DNA of 62,220 nt from Pseudomonadota bacterium (lineage in GTDB: Bacteria > Pseudomonadota > Alphaproteobacteria > Rickettsiales > RGZB01). The stretch spans positions 1-62,220 of the forward strand of contig RGZB01000006.1 of assembly GCA_010031735.1 (NCBI GenBank), read 5' to 3'. Under the pieces are notes generated by a model. That model saw only the letters and a program-made list of their open reading frames with translations. It searched no databases and had not been told where the DNA came from. Positions 9,326-17,520 of the stretch are shown piece by piece (the stretch's first letter is position 1; each line of letters opens with the position of its first letter). The position numbers were made by a program, and so were the translations under genes.

Positions 9326-10450
9326 ATGGATTGGTACAGGGCTTATCACGGCATGCCGCACGATGCTAAATTAAAGGTGGTCGCGCACCGCACCAAACAG
9401 CCAATGGCAAATGTCCTGGCTGTTTGGCTGTGCCTTCTCGATATGGCATCGCAAAATAATCCACGCGGCAACGTGGTGATCGATGCCGAGCAAATCGCGG
9501 TGCTTCAAAATTTGGAAACGGAAGACGTTACTAAAATCATTAACGCCTTCTATGAAAAGAATCTGCTTACCCCAGAAAACCAGCTAACCAACTGGCATAA
9601 GCGCCAATATACCAGCCCAGCCGAGCGCGTTAAAAAGCACCGTAACGGCAAGAAACACGATGTAACACCAAGTAACGCGGTGAAACACGAAGAAACGCCA
9701 AGCAACGCCGCGCAACGCAAAAACACGAAAAATAAGACAGATACAGAATACAGATCAGATTCAGAAGCAGAGCCAGAAACAAATAAAGATTCAGATAAAA
9801 AACTTAGAACGAGAGCAGAAAAGAGAGAGCGCGAGAGGGAAAAACCTGAGATTGCGGCAGATGACACCCTGGCGCAGCTGGTGGAAATTTGGAACGCAGA
9901 GGTTCAAAGCAAGATCACCAAAGGGCATAAGGCCATACTCACACCGCAAAGGAAAATGCTGCTTTCGCAGCGGTGGAGAGAAGATTTCCGGCAAGATATC
10001 AGAGCGTGGCGCTACTACTGCGAAATCATCGGCAGCAGCGAGTTTTGCTTAGGCAAAGTGGCTGGCAAGGGGTGGACGATTGATCTTCAGTGGGCCATCG
10101 AATCAGCCGACCATGTGGCGAAGATTTTAGAAGGCGGCTTTTCAGGTGGTAGTCATCCGCCGAAAGCGCCCGCATGCAACGTGCCGGAATTGCAGCTGGC
10201 CTGGGACACGGTGCTTGAGCTTTTCGAACGGAAATACGGCAAACCAAGCCTTCGCAGCTGGCTTTCAAACACCGTAATCACCCGTACGCAGATGATCTGC
10301 GATGGGCGGGTTGTCACGCTTCGCTGCCCCTCAAAGTTCAGCCGCGAATGGCTCAAACAACATTATCTGGCCGATCTTACCCACTGGTTCGTTGAGGCCA
10401 CCAAAAACCATGCGCGCGTTACGGCGCTGGAATTAATCACGGAGGCTTAA
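9326..10450 (+). CDS. Replication protein: DnaD-like N-terminus, DnaA domain I-like C-terminus
   Basis: The protein has 374 residues. The N-terminal ~100 residues (MDWYRAYHGMPHDAKLKVVA ... LTNWHKRQY) resemble phage and plasmid replisome-organiser or DnaD-type N-termini. A low-complexity, strongly charged linker follows (about 105-170), including two TPSNA repeats and a KREREREK stretch. The C-terminus, LAWDTVLELFERKYGKPSLRSW ... VTLRCPSKFSREWLKQHYLADL, has the W-x(n)-W pattern and the 'S.F...W....Y' ending of DnaA domain I (DnaA_N). That domain binds helicase or initiator partners. It is likely to initiate or load replication of the island or an ancestral phage. The stop is immediately followed by the next ATG. 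Confidence 0.7.
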   Translation: MDWYRAYHGMPHDAKLKVVAHRTKQPMANVLAVWLCLLDMASQNNPRGNVVIDAEQIAVLQNLETEDVTKIINAFYEKNLLTPENQLTNWHKRQYTSPAERVKKHRNGKKHDVTPSNAVKHEETPSNAAQRKNTKNKTDTEYRSDSEAEPETNKDSDKKLRTRAEKREREREKPEIAADDTLAQLVEIWNAEVQSKITKGHKAILTPQRKMLLSQRWREDFRQDIRAWRYYCEIIGSSEFCLGKVAGKGWTIDLQWAIESADHVAKILEGGFSGGSHPPKAPACNVPELQLAWDTVLELFERKYGKPSLRSWLSNTVITRTQMICDGRVVTLRCPSKFSREWLKQHYLADLTHWFVEATKNHARVTALELITEA

Positions 10451-10858
10451 ATGAAAACCTACACCATGCCGGAAGTTGCAGATCGATTTGAACAGGCGGT
10501 TAAAACGCTCAAGCGCATGCCATCAGCAAAGGCCCAGGGGTATTTCAACACATGGCCCGCCATCGTTCGCACCGCCCTTGAAATCGCGGATATGGAGCCG
10601 GAAAAGCTGCGCCTCGGCCCGCCGACTTCCGAGGCTATCGGCAAGATGGAAGAAACCATCCAGTGGATTTTCCTGCTCGATACCGAAGATGAGCGCCGCC
10701 TGATCTGGCTGCGTGCGGCGCGGGTGCAGTGGAAACCGATTTGCTATCGCCTGGGCGTGGGCCGCACCACTGCTTACCATATGTGGCGCGTGGCCCTTTT
10801 GACCATCGTAACCCGGCTGAACGCCAAGCGAAACGGGGGCCGAAATGTTCGAACATAA
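10451..10858 (+). CDS. DUF6362 family protein
   Basis: The protein has 135 residues. The C-terminal half carries FLLDTEDERRLIWLRAARVQ and WKPICYRLGVGRTTAYHMW, the conserved core of DUF6362. This reads as a helix-turn-helix. The family is common in alphaproteobacterial prophages and islands, usually near replication genes, and its role is unknown. It starts directly at the stop of the replication protein gene (0 bases). Its last codons overlap a 12-base palindrome containing GTTCGAAC. Confidence 0.75.
   Translation: MKTYTMPEVADRFEQAVKTLKRMPSAKAQGYFNTWPAIVRTALEIADMEPEKLRLGPPTSEAIGKMEETIQWIFLLDTEDERRLIWLRAARVQWKPICYRLGVGRTTAYHMWRVALLTIVTRLNAKRNGGRNVRT
10845..10856. promoter_or_regulatory. Palindrome containing GTTCGAAC
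   Basis: The 12-base perfect palindrome ATGTTCGAACAT spans the end of the DUF6362 gene. It is the third copy of the octamer found twice at 8946-8962. It is a candidate binding site for an island regulator governing the recombinase block. Confidence 0.35.
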
Positions 10859-11017
10859 AAAAGCTAAACAAGTTGAACAAAAAATCCTATATTCCAATAT
10901 ACAATCGGGAGAGGTACGGAATTTTGACCCTCTCGCGTTTCGTTTTCCCCTGGATTTCATCAATTCTGCCGCGTTTTCTGCATCGCAGGGCCGCGCCAAT
11001 AATCAGGCGCGGGGAAA

Positions 11018-11236
11018 ATGATAACCGACCTAACACCATATCGAAAATACGTCGATAAGTTCGATCTCACCGAAGATCAAAAGCTAGAACTTGTGAATGC
11101 GTTATCGACCATCGTTGAAACCATTTACGACAAGGTGCTGGGCATTAATCAAATGCCCTTAAAAAACAGGGAGGTTGACTCGCCTAAGCGAAATGTTAAA
11201 ATGCGAGGTGAACATGAGAAGTGTTCCGGGGCGTAG
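11018..11236 (+). CDS. Small recombinase-associated protein
   Basis: The protein has 72 residues. The N-terminal part, MITDLTPYRKYVDKFDLTED and QKLELVNALSTIVETIYDKVLG, resembles a small ORF repeatedly found just upstream of serine recombinases in alphaproteobacteria. It is acidic and helical. Its position, 158 bases before the large serine recombinase, supports co-regulation, perhaps as a directionality or accessory factor, but that is inference. The upstream region 10859-11017 is non-coding, apart from the palindrome at its left edge. Confidence 0.6.
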   Translation: MITDLTPYRKYVDKFDLTEDQKLELVNALSTIVETIYDKVLGINQMPLKNREVDSPKRNVKMRGEHEKCSGA

Positions 11237-11390
11237 AAACCCTGAAAGCAAACGGGCGCATCAGCCGACCTTGATGCGATTCTTCCCGTATGGTCGGGGA
11301 GATGGCGGTTATACAACAGGGTTTACGCCCGAAGACCGTCATGCTGAATTTGCTTTCAGTTTTCTAACTCCCCGATCACCAACGGGAGTT
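11226..11390 (+). ncRNA. Structured spacer with crossing inverted repeats
   Basis: The following pairings are seen directly. CTGAAAGCAAA (11242-11252) pairs perfectly with 11349-11359. GGGCGTAGAAACCCTG (11229-11244) pairs with CAGGGTTTACGCCC (11317-11330) except for a 2-base bulge. CGCATCA (11257-11263) pairs with TGATGCG (11272-11278). The loop CCGACC pairs with GGTCGG at 11292, and TCGGGGAG pairs with CTCCCCGA near 11368. The first two helices cross and share three bases, giving either a pseudoknot or alternative folds. The recombinase ribosome-binding site (GGGAG) is at the 3' edge. It could be a riboregulator, a structured ncRNA or a recombination-related DNA structure. Confidence 0.45.
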
Positions 11391-11394
11391 TGAT

Positions 11395-12960
11395 ATGAAA
11401 AACGAGAGCAAAAAAGCGGTTATTTATTGCCGCGTATCATCGATAGAACAGGTTAAGAATGGTCACGGCTTGCAATCGCAGGAGCAGCGTTGCCGCGAAT
11501 TCGCAAAGTATCGTGACCTGGAAGTTTACGAAGTATTCCATGAGGAAGGCGTTTCGGGTGGGCTGATTGATCGCCCAGCCATTACGCGCATGCTGGCATT
11601 GCTTCGGCTCAACAAGGCGCAAAAGTTTATCGTCATCATCGATGATATCAGCCGATTGGCCCGCGATCTGAAAGCGCACATCGAACTGCGTATGGCGATT
11701 CAGGAAGCCGGTGGAATTCTGCAATCACCCTCAATGGAATTTGGGGATGATTCGGATAGTCGGCTGGTAGAAAACATGCTGGCGAGTGTTTCGCAGCATC
11801 ACCGCCAGAAAAATGCCGAGCAGGTTAAAAATCGCATGCGGGCGCGAATGACCGCCGGTTATTGGATTATGAAATGTCCAGTTGGTTATAAAATGGAAAA
11901 GCGTCCAGGGCATGGCAACATGCTAGTGAAGCATGAACCGCATGCTTCGATTGTCAAAGAGGCACTTGAAGGTTTCGCCAATGATCGCTTTTCGTCGCCG
12001 GTTGAAGTTCAAAGCTTTTTCCAATACCAGCCTGATTTTCCGAAAAAGGGCCGGAAAGGTGAAGTGTATTTGCAAACGGTGTTGGATATCCTGAACCGAA
12101 TTCTTTACACCGGCTATTACGAATTCGCGGAGTGGGACATTCCGCTGATGCAAGGCAAGCATGAGCCGATTATCAGCTTTGAAACCTACACGAAGATTCA
12201 AGATAAATTGCATGGTCGCGCTAAAGCGCCCGCCCGGAAAGATTTGAACCAGGATTTTAACCTGCGTGGATTTATCCTCTGCGATGCGTGTGGTGCGCCG
12301 TTGCGTTCCTGCTGGTCAACGGGCCGTTATGAACGCTACCCATATTACCTTTGCCACACTAAAGGCTGCGAACATTACGGCAAATCGATGAAACGCGATA
12401 TTGTGGAAGGGCATTTCGAAGAATTGCTTAAAGGCATTGCACCCACTCAGGAAGTAATCGGAATAATGGAAACCTTGATTGAGCAATCGCGGGAACGCCG
12501 CTTTGGGAACTATGAGCAAATCATGGCCGATCTCAAAAAGGAAAGGCAGCTGATTGATCGCAAAGTAGAGAATTTCTTAGATCGTATCGGTGCTGCCGAT
12601 AGCGCCACGCTCATTACCGCCTATGAACGGCAGATCAAACAGCTGGAAGAACAACGCATCGTTACCGAGGAAAAGATTAAGAATTGTGGCAAGGTGGATA
12701 AAAGCTGCGAGGAAGTAAATAGAACCGCTTTAGAATTCATTGGAAACCCGCACAAATACTGGGCTGATGGCGACCTGGGCGATAAAAGGATAGTGCTTAA
12801 AGCCACCTTTGCACGGCCTATATCATATCATCGAAAAGAGGGATATAGAACCGCCGCTTTGTCGCTTCCATTCTCGATCTTGAGGGATTCTGATACCCTC
12901 AAGTCAAGTATGGTGGGCGGTAGAGGACTCGAACCTCCGACCCCTACCATGTCAAGGTAG
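11395..12960 (+). CDS. Large serine recombinase (integrase)
   Basis: The protein has 521 residues. The resolvase catalytic domain begins YCRVSS with the nucleophile Ser15, and IIDDISRLARD and the conserved arginines follow. The 'recombinase' domain is at ~165-280. The zinc ribbon CDACGAPLR ... YYLCHTKGCEHYG is at ~295-335, and a coiled coil lies at ~380-440. These are the hallmarks of large serine integrases, which join attP and attB directionally. The last ~50 bases of the frame lie inside the opposite-strand tRNA-Val, giving the tail GGRGLEPPTPTMSR. This shows that the original C-terminus was altered or created by integration at this tRNA. Confidence 0.93.
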   Translation: MKNESKKAVIYCRVSSIEQVKNGHGLQSQEQRCREFAKYRDLEVYEVFHEEGVSGGLIDRPAITRMLALLRLNKAQKFIVIIDDISRLARDLKAHIELRMAIQEAGGILQSPSMEFGDDSDSRLVENMLASVSQHHRQKNAEQVKNRMRARMTAGYWIMKCPVGYKMEKRPGHGNMLVKHEPHASIVKEALEGFANDRFSSPVEVQSFFQYQPDFPKKGRKGEVYLQTVLDILNRILYTGYYEFAEWDIPLMQGKHEPIISFETYTKIQDKLHGRAKAPARKDLNQDFNLRGFILCDACGAPLRSCWSTGRYERYPYYLCHTKGCEHYGKSMKRDIVEGHFEELLKGIAPTQEVIGIMETLIEQSRERRFGNYEQIMADLKKERQLIDRKVENFLDRIGAADSATLITAYERQIKQLEEQRIVTEEKIKNCGKVDKSCEEVNRTALEFIGNPHKYWADGDLGDKRIVLKATFARPISYHRKEGYRTAALSLPFSILRDSDTLKSSMVGGRGLEPPTPTMSR

Positions 12961-12987
12961 TGCTCTAACCAACTGAGCTAACCGCCC
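12911..12987 (-). tRNA. tRNA-Val (GAC)
   Basis: Read on the minus strand it gives a complete 77-base cloverleaf. The acceptor is GGGCGGT / ACCGCCC with encoded CCA, the D-arm is AGCTCAGTTGG, the anticodon stem-loop is CTACC-TTGACAT-GGTAG with anticodon GAC, and the T-arm contains GGTTCGAGTCC. Its 3' end faces the island and serves as the attachment site. Confidence 0.96.
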
Positions 12988-13071
12988 GAATAATACGGGT
13001 TTCCACGCGAGCGGAGGAGAATAGCCGAAACGCGCGATTTTGCAAGCAGGTTCTGGAGGTTGGTAAAAGGC

Positions 13072-13671
13072 CTAATTCATCCAGAATTTCAGCTTATTAT
13101 GGCCATGCAGGAACACTTTCGTCGCCTCTTTGGCGATGGTGCGGCGCTCTTCCTCATCGAGATCGAAGGGCATAAACAGCGCTTTCGTGAACACGTGCTG
13201 CGAAACCATGCCGCAGAATTGTTCTGCAGCGAGTCGTGGATCCGGGAAATGCAGGTTGCCGATCTTGTTCTGTTTCTCGAAGAACCCTTGCAGGATGGAG
13301 GTCGGACTTTCGAGCACTTCTTTGAAATAGATACTCGCGACCGTCGGGATCTTCTCCGCCTCGCCCACGATCAGTTTGAAGATATTGATCGAATCTTTGC
13401 TTAAGCAGTGCACTAGATACTTTTCTGCGAAGGAAACCAGGAAGTTATCGAGCGAAAGCTCGGTGTTGAAATCCTCGGAAGGTAGGCGGAATGCCCCCAC
13501 CCGTTCCTGGATAATCGCTGTAAACAGCGCTTCCTTGCTCTTGAAATGCGTATAGATCGTTTGTTTCGAGACCACGGCGCGTTCGGCCACATGGTCCATA
13601 CTCACGGCAAAGCCGTTTTGCAGGAATGCATCCATCGCGGCTGCAATAATCTGCGTTTTTTTAGCGGACAT
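13072..13671 (-). CDS. TetR/AcrR family transcriptional regulator
   Basis: About 199 residues from the ATG at 13671, chosen because GAGGATAGG precedes it; an in-frame ATG at 13683 lacks such a site. The N-terminal helix-turn-helix is typical (IIAAAMDAFLQNGFAVSMDH, SKQTIYTHFKSKEALFTAII). The C-terminal domain (residues ~85-195) resembles AefR-type TetR_C regions that bind small hydrophobic ligands. The gene is alone on the minus strand between tRNA-Val and yceI. No neighbouring efflux genes are visible, so the target is unknown and autoregulation is likely. Confidence 0.9.
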   Translation of the reverse strand: MSAKKTQIIAAAMDAFLQNGFAVSMDHVAERAVVSKQTIYTHFKSKEALFTAIIQERVGAFRLPSEDFNTELSLDNFLVSFAEKYLVHCLSKDSINIFKLIVGEAEKIPTVASIYFKEVLESPTSILQGFFEKQNKIGNLHFPDPRLAAEQFCGMVSQHVFTKALFMPFDLDEEERRTIAKEATKVFLHGHNKLKFWMN

Positions 13672-13752
13672 ACCTATCCTCATCGTTAGTAGACACCAGA
13701 GTCCAATAATACGATTTAAGGATGGAGGTGCAATAGCTTATTTCAGGCCATA

Positions 13753-13785
13753 CACATCCGGGGTGCGATTGGCACCCCGGATGTG
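13753..13785. terminator. Perfect 14-bp hairpin between tetR and yceI
   Basis: CACATCCGGGGTGC pairs perfectly with 13772-13785 around a 5-base loop. It lies 10 bases beyond the yceI stop on the minus strand. There is no clear T-run, so it may act as an mRNA-stabilising or weak terminator hairpin. Confidence 0.6.
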
Positions 13786-13795
13786 GCAATTTTGC

Positions 13796-14407
13796 CTAAT
13801 GCTTGGCTTCGGCCTTCTCTTTGGTCGGCGTCACGTCGCGTAAGACAGCCTCGCATTCGATATAGATCTCTACTTCATCACCCACATCGGGGATGCCGAA
13901 ATGCATGCCGAAGTCTGAACGCTTGAGTTTGCCACGAAGGGTGAAACCCGCGCGCGTCTGCCCCATGAAGGTGGCTTTTTTATTAAAGGTGACATCAAGC
14001 GTAATCGGTTTCGTCACCCCATGCATCGTGAGGTTGCCCGTCACTTTGGATTTCTTATCGGAGGTACGTTTGATGTTCGTGCTCACGAAATCAATGGTTT
14101 TATAGGTATCGGATTCGAAGAAATCCTTGTTCTGCAGCTTCTCGTTCAATGCCTTACTGCCGGTATCGACCGATTTCGGATCGATACTGATCTTGATGCT
14201 GCTGGATTCCGGTTTTTCTTCGTCGAGCTGGAGTGTGGACTGATACTCGTTGAATTCACCGATCATCTTGGAAAGACCGAGGTGGTTGATGAGGAAAAGA
14301 ATGCTTGTATGGCTAGGATCGATGTCGTAGAACTCAGACTTGGCATAGACGTTCTGTGAACAGAAAAGCACCGCGGCAAAGAGCATGGCGGAGAGCGACT
14401 TAAACAT
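13796..14407 (-). CDS. YceI family periplasmic protein
   Basis: About 203 residues from the ATG at 14407, which has GAGG six bases upstream. A signal peptide (MFKSLSAMLFAAVLFCSQNVYA) precedes the YceI lipocalin-like barrel: YDIDPSHTSILFLINHLG, then HGVTKPITLDVTF and SDFGMHFG. Family members bind long isoprenoid or amide ligands in the periplasm. The dxs gene for isoprenoid synthesis is 1.1 kb away, which may be coincidental. The start codon directly abuts that of the divergent permease gene, so each gene's promoter must lie within the other's coding region. Confidence 0.9.
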   Translation of the reverse strand: MFKSLSAMLFAAVLFCSQNVYAKSEFYDIDPSHTSILFLINHLGLSKMIGEFNEYQSTLQLDEEKPESSSIKISIDPKSVDTGSKALNEKLQNKDFFESDTYKTIDFVSTNIKRTSDKKSKVTGNLTMHGVTKPITLDVTFNKKATFMGQTRAGFTLRGKLKRSDFGMHFGIPDVGDEVEIYIECEAVLRDVTPTKEKAEAKH

Positions 14408-15457
14408 ATGAAACCTCATAATCATGATAAGAATGGCTGTGGCAGTTGTCATAGCGCACATGATGTTAAAAAGATAGATGTTCTGTTGTGGGGCTCGCTT
14501 ACGGTCATTTTGGCGGCCTATGCATTGTTCTATTTTGATACCGGTATTGCCTATCTCACGGGTTTTTCCCACCATACCCACGAAATGGTGAACGATGTGT
14601 GGTGGGGTATCTTATTCGGGCTTTTCGTAGTCGGCCTGCTCGGCGTAGTGCCGAAAGAGGCCGTCACTAAAATCCTCGGCAGCGGCAAAGGTGTGCGCGG
14701 CATTCTGCGTGCGACACTTGCAGGTTTCCTGTTCGATCTCTGCAATCACGGCATTTTATTGATCGCCTCGAAACTCTATGAGCGTGGTGCATCACTCGGA
14801 CAGGTGATGGCCTTTCTTATCTCCAGCCCATGGAATTCCTTTTCTCTGCTTTTCGTGCTCTGGAGCCTGGTCGGCATCAAATGGACGCTCCTTATCGTTG
14901 TGCTCTCGATGGTGATCGCCGTCATCAGCGGCCTGATATTTGATAAACTCGTGGAAAAAAATATCCTACTGCCGAATCCGAATGCGCTCGGGAAAGTCGG
15001 CAAAACCACATGGAAGCAGGCATTTTCCGGCATTGAATTCAACAAAGGCAGCTTGAAGGTCATGCTCCACGCATCGTTCATCGATTCACGCATGGTGCTG
15101 CGCTGGCTGTTCGTCGGGATGATTCTGACCGCCTTACTGCAGACCTTCATGCCGGAAGATATGTTCAAGCACAGCTTTGGCCCCACTGCCATAGGACTGG
15201 CTATCACCCTCTTATTTGCCACAGTGGTTGAGGTCTGCTCCGAGGGTTCTGTTCCCCTAGCCGCCGATATCTTCACCCGTGCAGGTGCGCCGGGCAATGC
15301 CTTCGCCTTCCTGATGGCCGGGGTCTCGACCGATTATACGGAAATACTGGTCATAAAACAGATGACCGGTTCGTGGAAAACCGCCTTTTTCCTACCGCTT
15401 GTCACCTTGCCGCAGATTATCCTGATCGCATTGATCCTGAACCATATCATCCTTTAG
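14408..15457 (+). CDS. Permease of the ArsP/DUF318 (SO_0444) family
   Basis: The protein has 349 residues. A short cytoplasmic N-terminus carries CGSCHSAH, a possible metal-binding site, followed by 8-10 membrane segments in two halves. The second half contains TVVEVCSEGSVPLAADIF and LMAGVSTDYTEILVI, matching the Pfam permease family PF03773. Members are implicated in metal or metalloid (arsenic, copper, zinc) export, but the substrate here is not evident. ATG 14408 is adjacent to the divergent yceI ATG, and its ribosome-binding site is weak (GGAGAGCG is distant). The next gene, dxs, is 73 bases downstream. Confidence 0.82.
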   Translation: MKPHNHDKNGCGSCHSAHDVKKIDVLLWGSLTVILAAYALFYFDTGIAYLTGFSHHTHEMVNDVWWGILFGLFVVGLLGVVPKEAVTKILGSGKGVRGILRATLAGFLFDLCNHGILLIASKLYERGASLGQVMAFLISSPWNSFSLLFVLWSLVGIKWTLLIVVLSMVIAVISGLIFDKLVEKNILLPNPNALGKVGKTTWKQAFSGIEFNKGSLKVMLHASFIDSRMVLRWLFVGMILTALLQTFMPEDMFKHSFGPTAIGLAITLLFATVVEVCSEGSVPLAADIFTRAGAPGNAFAFLMAGVSTDYTEILVIKQMTGSWKTAFFLPLVTLPQIILIALILNHIIL

Positions 15458-15530
15458 GAAACCCGCCAAAATAGGCCAAAATCTGCTTTACTTCATACGG
15501 CCAAAACACTAGATTCACCCTTCATCATAC

Positions 15531-17474
15531 ATGCAGTGGGTTATGACGCATACGCCGTTACTTGATAAGGTTAAATCCCCCAAAGATATCCGCAAGTTAT
15601 CCGATGAAGAGCTGAAGCAGCTTTCATCCGAACTTAGGGAGGAAACGATTCGCCTTGTCTCAAGCACGGGCGGCCATCTGGGTGCCGGCCTTGGTGTGGT
15701 CGAACTCACGGTTGCCCTCCACCATGTATTCAATACCCCCAAGGATAAACTGATCTGGGATGTGGGCCATCAGGCTTATCCGCACAAGATCTTGACCGGT
15801 CGCCGCGACCGTATGCTGACATTGCGTCAGAAAAACGGGCTTGCCGGCTTTACGAAACGTAGCGAAAGCGCATACGACCCCTTTGGTGCCGGCCACAGCT
15901 CCACTTCCATTTCCGCTGCACTCGGCATGGCGGTCGCACGTGATCTCGCGGGCGGCGACAATGAAGTGATCGCCGTGATCGGCGACGGTGCCATGAGTGC
16001 CGGTATGGCCTATGAGGCCATGAATAACGCCGGTTCCACCCCCAGCAAATTGATCGTGATCTTGAACGATAACGATATGTCGATCGCGCCGCCGGTCGGT
16101 GCCATGAGTGCATATCTCTCGCGCCTGATTTCATCCAAGTCTTACTTAAGCATCCGTAACGTCGCGAAGAAAGCCGTCAGCAAACTGCCGGAGAAAATCG
16201 TGAACGCCACGCGCAAGGCTGAACACTACGCCCGCAATTTCGCGACCGACGGGAACTTCTTCGAAGAGATGGGCTTCTACTATGTCGGCCCGATCGACGG
16301 CCACAACCTTGACCATCTCCTCCCCGTGCTCCGCAACATCAAGAATGAGCATGACCGCCGCCCGGTGCTGATCCATGTCGTCACCGAAAAAGGTCACGGC
16401 TTCGTATCGCCGGAAGCTTCGAACGAGAAATACCATGCCGTGCAGAAATTCGATGTTGTCACCAAAGTGCAGCAGAAAGCACCGGCAAAAGCGCCGAGTT
16501 ATACCAGCGTGTTCGCAGATGCACTGATTCATGAGGCCGAGAAAGACAAGAAGATCGTCGCTATCACTGCGGCCATGCCTTCCGGCACGGGCCTGGATAA
16601 ATTCGCGGCCAGATTCCCAGAACGTTCGTTTGATGTGGGCATCGCGGAACAACACGCGGTCACGTTCGCGGCGGGTTTAGCGACCGAGGGTTACAAGCCC
16701 TTCTGTGCAATCTATTCTACCTTCCTGCAACGTGCGTACGACCAAGTGGTGCACGATGTCGCGATCCAGTCCCTGCCTGTCCGTTTCGCGATCGACCGTG
16801 CGGGTCTGGTCGGTGCGGATGGCCCGACGCATGCGGGCTCTTTCGATATCACCTATCTCGCGACGCTACCGAATTTCGTGGTAATGGCAGCAGCAGATGA
16901 AGCCGAACTCGTACAGATGGTGGCAGCGTCCGCTGCGATCGACGACTGCCCTTCCGCATTCCGCTATCCGCGCGGCGAAGGGTACGGCGTTGAGCTACCC
17001 AAAAATCCGAAGCCGCTCAAAATCGGTAAGGGACGCATCGTGAAGAAGGGCCGGAAAGTCGCGATCCTGTCACTTGGCACACGCCTGCAGGAAAGCCTGA
17101 AGGCCGCTGAAATCCTCGATGGCAAAGGTCTGTCGACCACGGTAGCCGATGCACGTTTTGCCAAACCGCTCGATACGGCGCTTATCACACAGCTTGCCAA
17201 ACAGCATGATGTGCTGGTCACGATCGAGGAGGGTTCGATCGGCGGCTTCGGCTCGCATGTGCTGCAATACCTCACCGATAACGATCTCTTGAAAGATGGA
17301 CTCAAGGTGAAAAGCCTTATCCTGCCGGATCAGTTCATCGATCAGGCAAGCCCGGCGGATATGTACAAAGAAGCAGGTCTGGATGCGGAGGGTTTAGTCA
17401 ATACCGTACTCGGCATGCTGGAGAAGCGTAAGACTTCTTCGGTCGCGACCCTCGCACACCGCAAAAAGAAATAA
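15531..17474 (+). CDS. dxs: 1-deoxy-D-xylulose-5-phosphate synthase
   Basis: The protein has 647 residues, close to the usual ~640. It condenses pyruvate and glyceraldehyde-3-phosphate to DXP, the first step of the MEP isoprenoid pathway and a precursor of thiamine and pyridoxal. The thiamine-diphosphate site is [18 protein letters not shown] ... LNDNDMSI. The pyrimidine domain contains [18 protein letters not shown] and [18 protein letters not shown], and a transketolase C-domain follows. The N-terminal [15 protein letters not shown] is canonical. An in-frame ATG at 15543 (MTHTPLL) is an equally good start. It is followed by a terminator shared with convergent coaD. Confidence 0.97.
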   Translation: MQWVMTHTPLLDKVKSPKDIRKLSDEELKQLSSELREETIRLVSSTGGHLGAGLGVVELTVALHHVFNTPKDKLIWDVGHQAYPHKILTGRRDRMLTLRQKNGLAGFTKRSESAYDPFGAGHSSTSISAALGMAVARDLAGGDNEVIAVIGDGAMSAGMAYEAMNNAGSTPSKLIVILNDNDMSIAPPVGAMSAYLSRLISSKSYLSIRNVAKKAVSKLPEKIVNATRKAEHYARNFATDGNFFEEMGFYYVGPIDGHNLDHLLPVLRNIKNEHDRRPVLIHVVTEKGHGFVSPEASNEKYHAVQKFDVVTKVQQKAPAKAPSYTSVFADALIHEAEKDKKIVAITAAMPSGTGLDKFAARFPERSFDVGIAEQHAVTFAAGLATEGYKPFCAIYSTFLQRAYDQVVHDVAIQSLPVRFAIDRAGLVGADGPTHAGSFDITYLATLPNFVVMAAADEAELVQMVAASAAIDDCPSAFRYPRGEGYGVELPKNPKPLKIGKGRIVKKGRKVAILSLGTRLQESLKAAEILDGKGLSTTVADARFAKPLDTALITQLAKQHDVLVTIEEGSIGGFGSHVLQYLTDNDLLKDGLKVKSLILPDQFIDQASPADMYKEAGLDAEGLVNTVLGMLEKRKTSSVATLAHRKKK

Positions 17475-17489
17475 TTATATAGTGGGTAG

Positions 17490-17520
17490 CAGGGCAGGCG
17501 TTAGCCTGTCTGCCATTATT
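17490..17520. terminator. Bidirectional terminator between dxs and coaD
   Basis: The inverted repeat GGGCAGGC-GTTA-GCCTGTCT is followed by ATTATTATTT on the plus strand. It lies between two convergent genes and overlaps the end of coaD. Confidence 0.65.

Larger units (their letters stand above)
1..12960. mobile_element. Right end of an integrated island in tRNA-Val
   Basis: The left boundary lies outside the window. The right boundary falls at the 3' end of the minus-strand tRNA-Val, where the recombinase reading frame runs into the tRNA and stops inside it. The contents are a defence-like module (1-7819), small unknown genes, a replication protein, a DUF6362 protein and a large serine recombinase. 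Codon use is visibly AT-richer than in the chromosomal genes to the right. No capsid, terminase or tail genes and no conjugation genes are visible, so I call it an integrative island rather than a prophage or ICE. The exact attachment core cannot be set without the left end. Confidence 0.75.

Noticed and set aside
9655-9790. Repetitive stretch in the replication gene as a CRISPR-like or iteron array
   Set aside because: Repeats are short, imperfect and in frame, encoding TPSNA units and a charged linker; no regular spacer structure is present.
11175-11393. A 72-codon open frame spanning the structured spacer
   Set aside because: It has no recognisable family and no good start signal, and it lies over strong complementary pairings that better explain the region. 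It remains possible but unsupported.
1-12960. The island as a complete prophage
   Set aside because: Only replication, DUF6362 and recombinase genes look phage-like; no terminase, portal, capsid, tail or lysis genes were found in the visible part.
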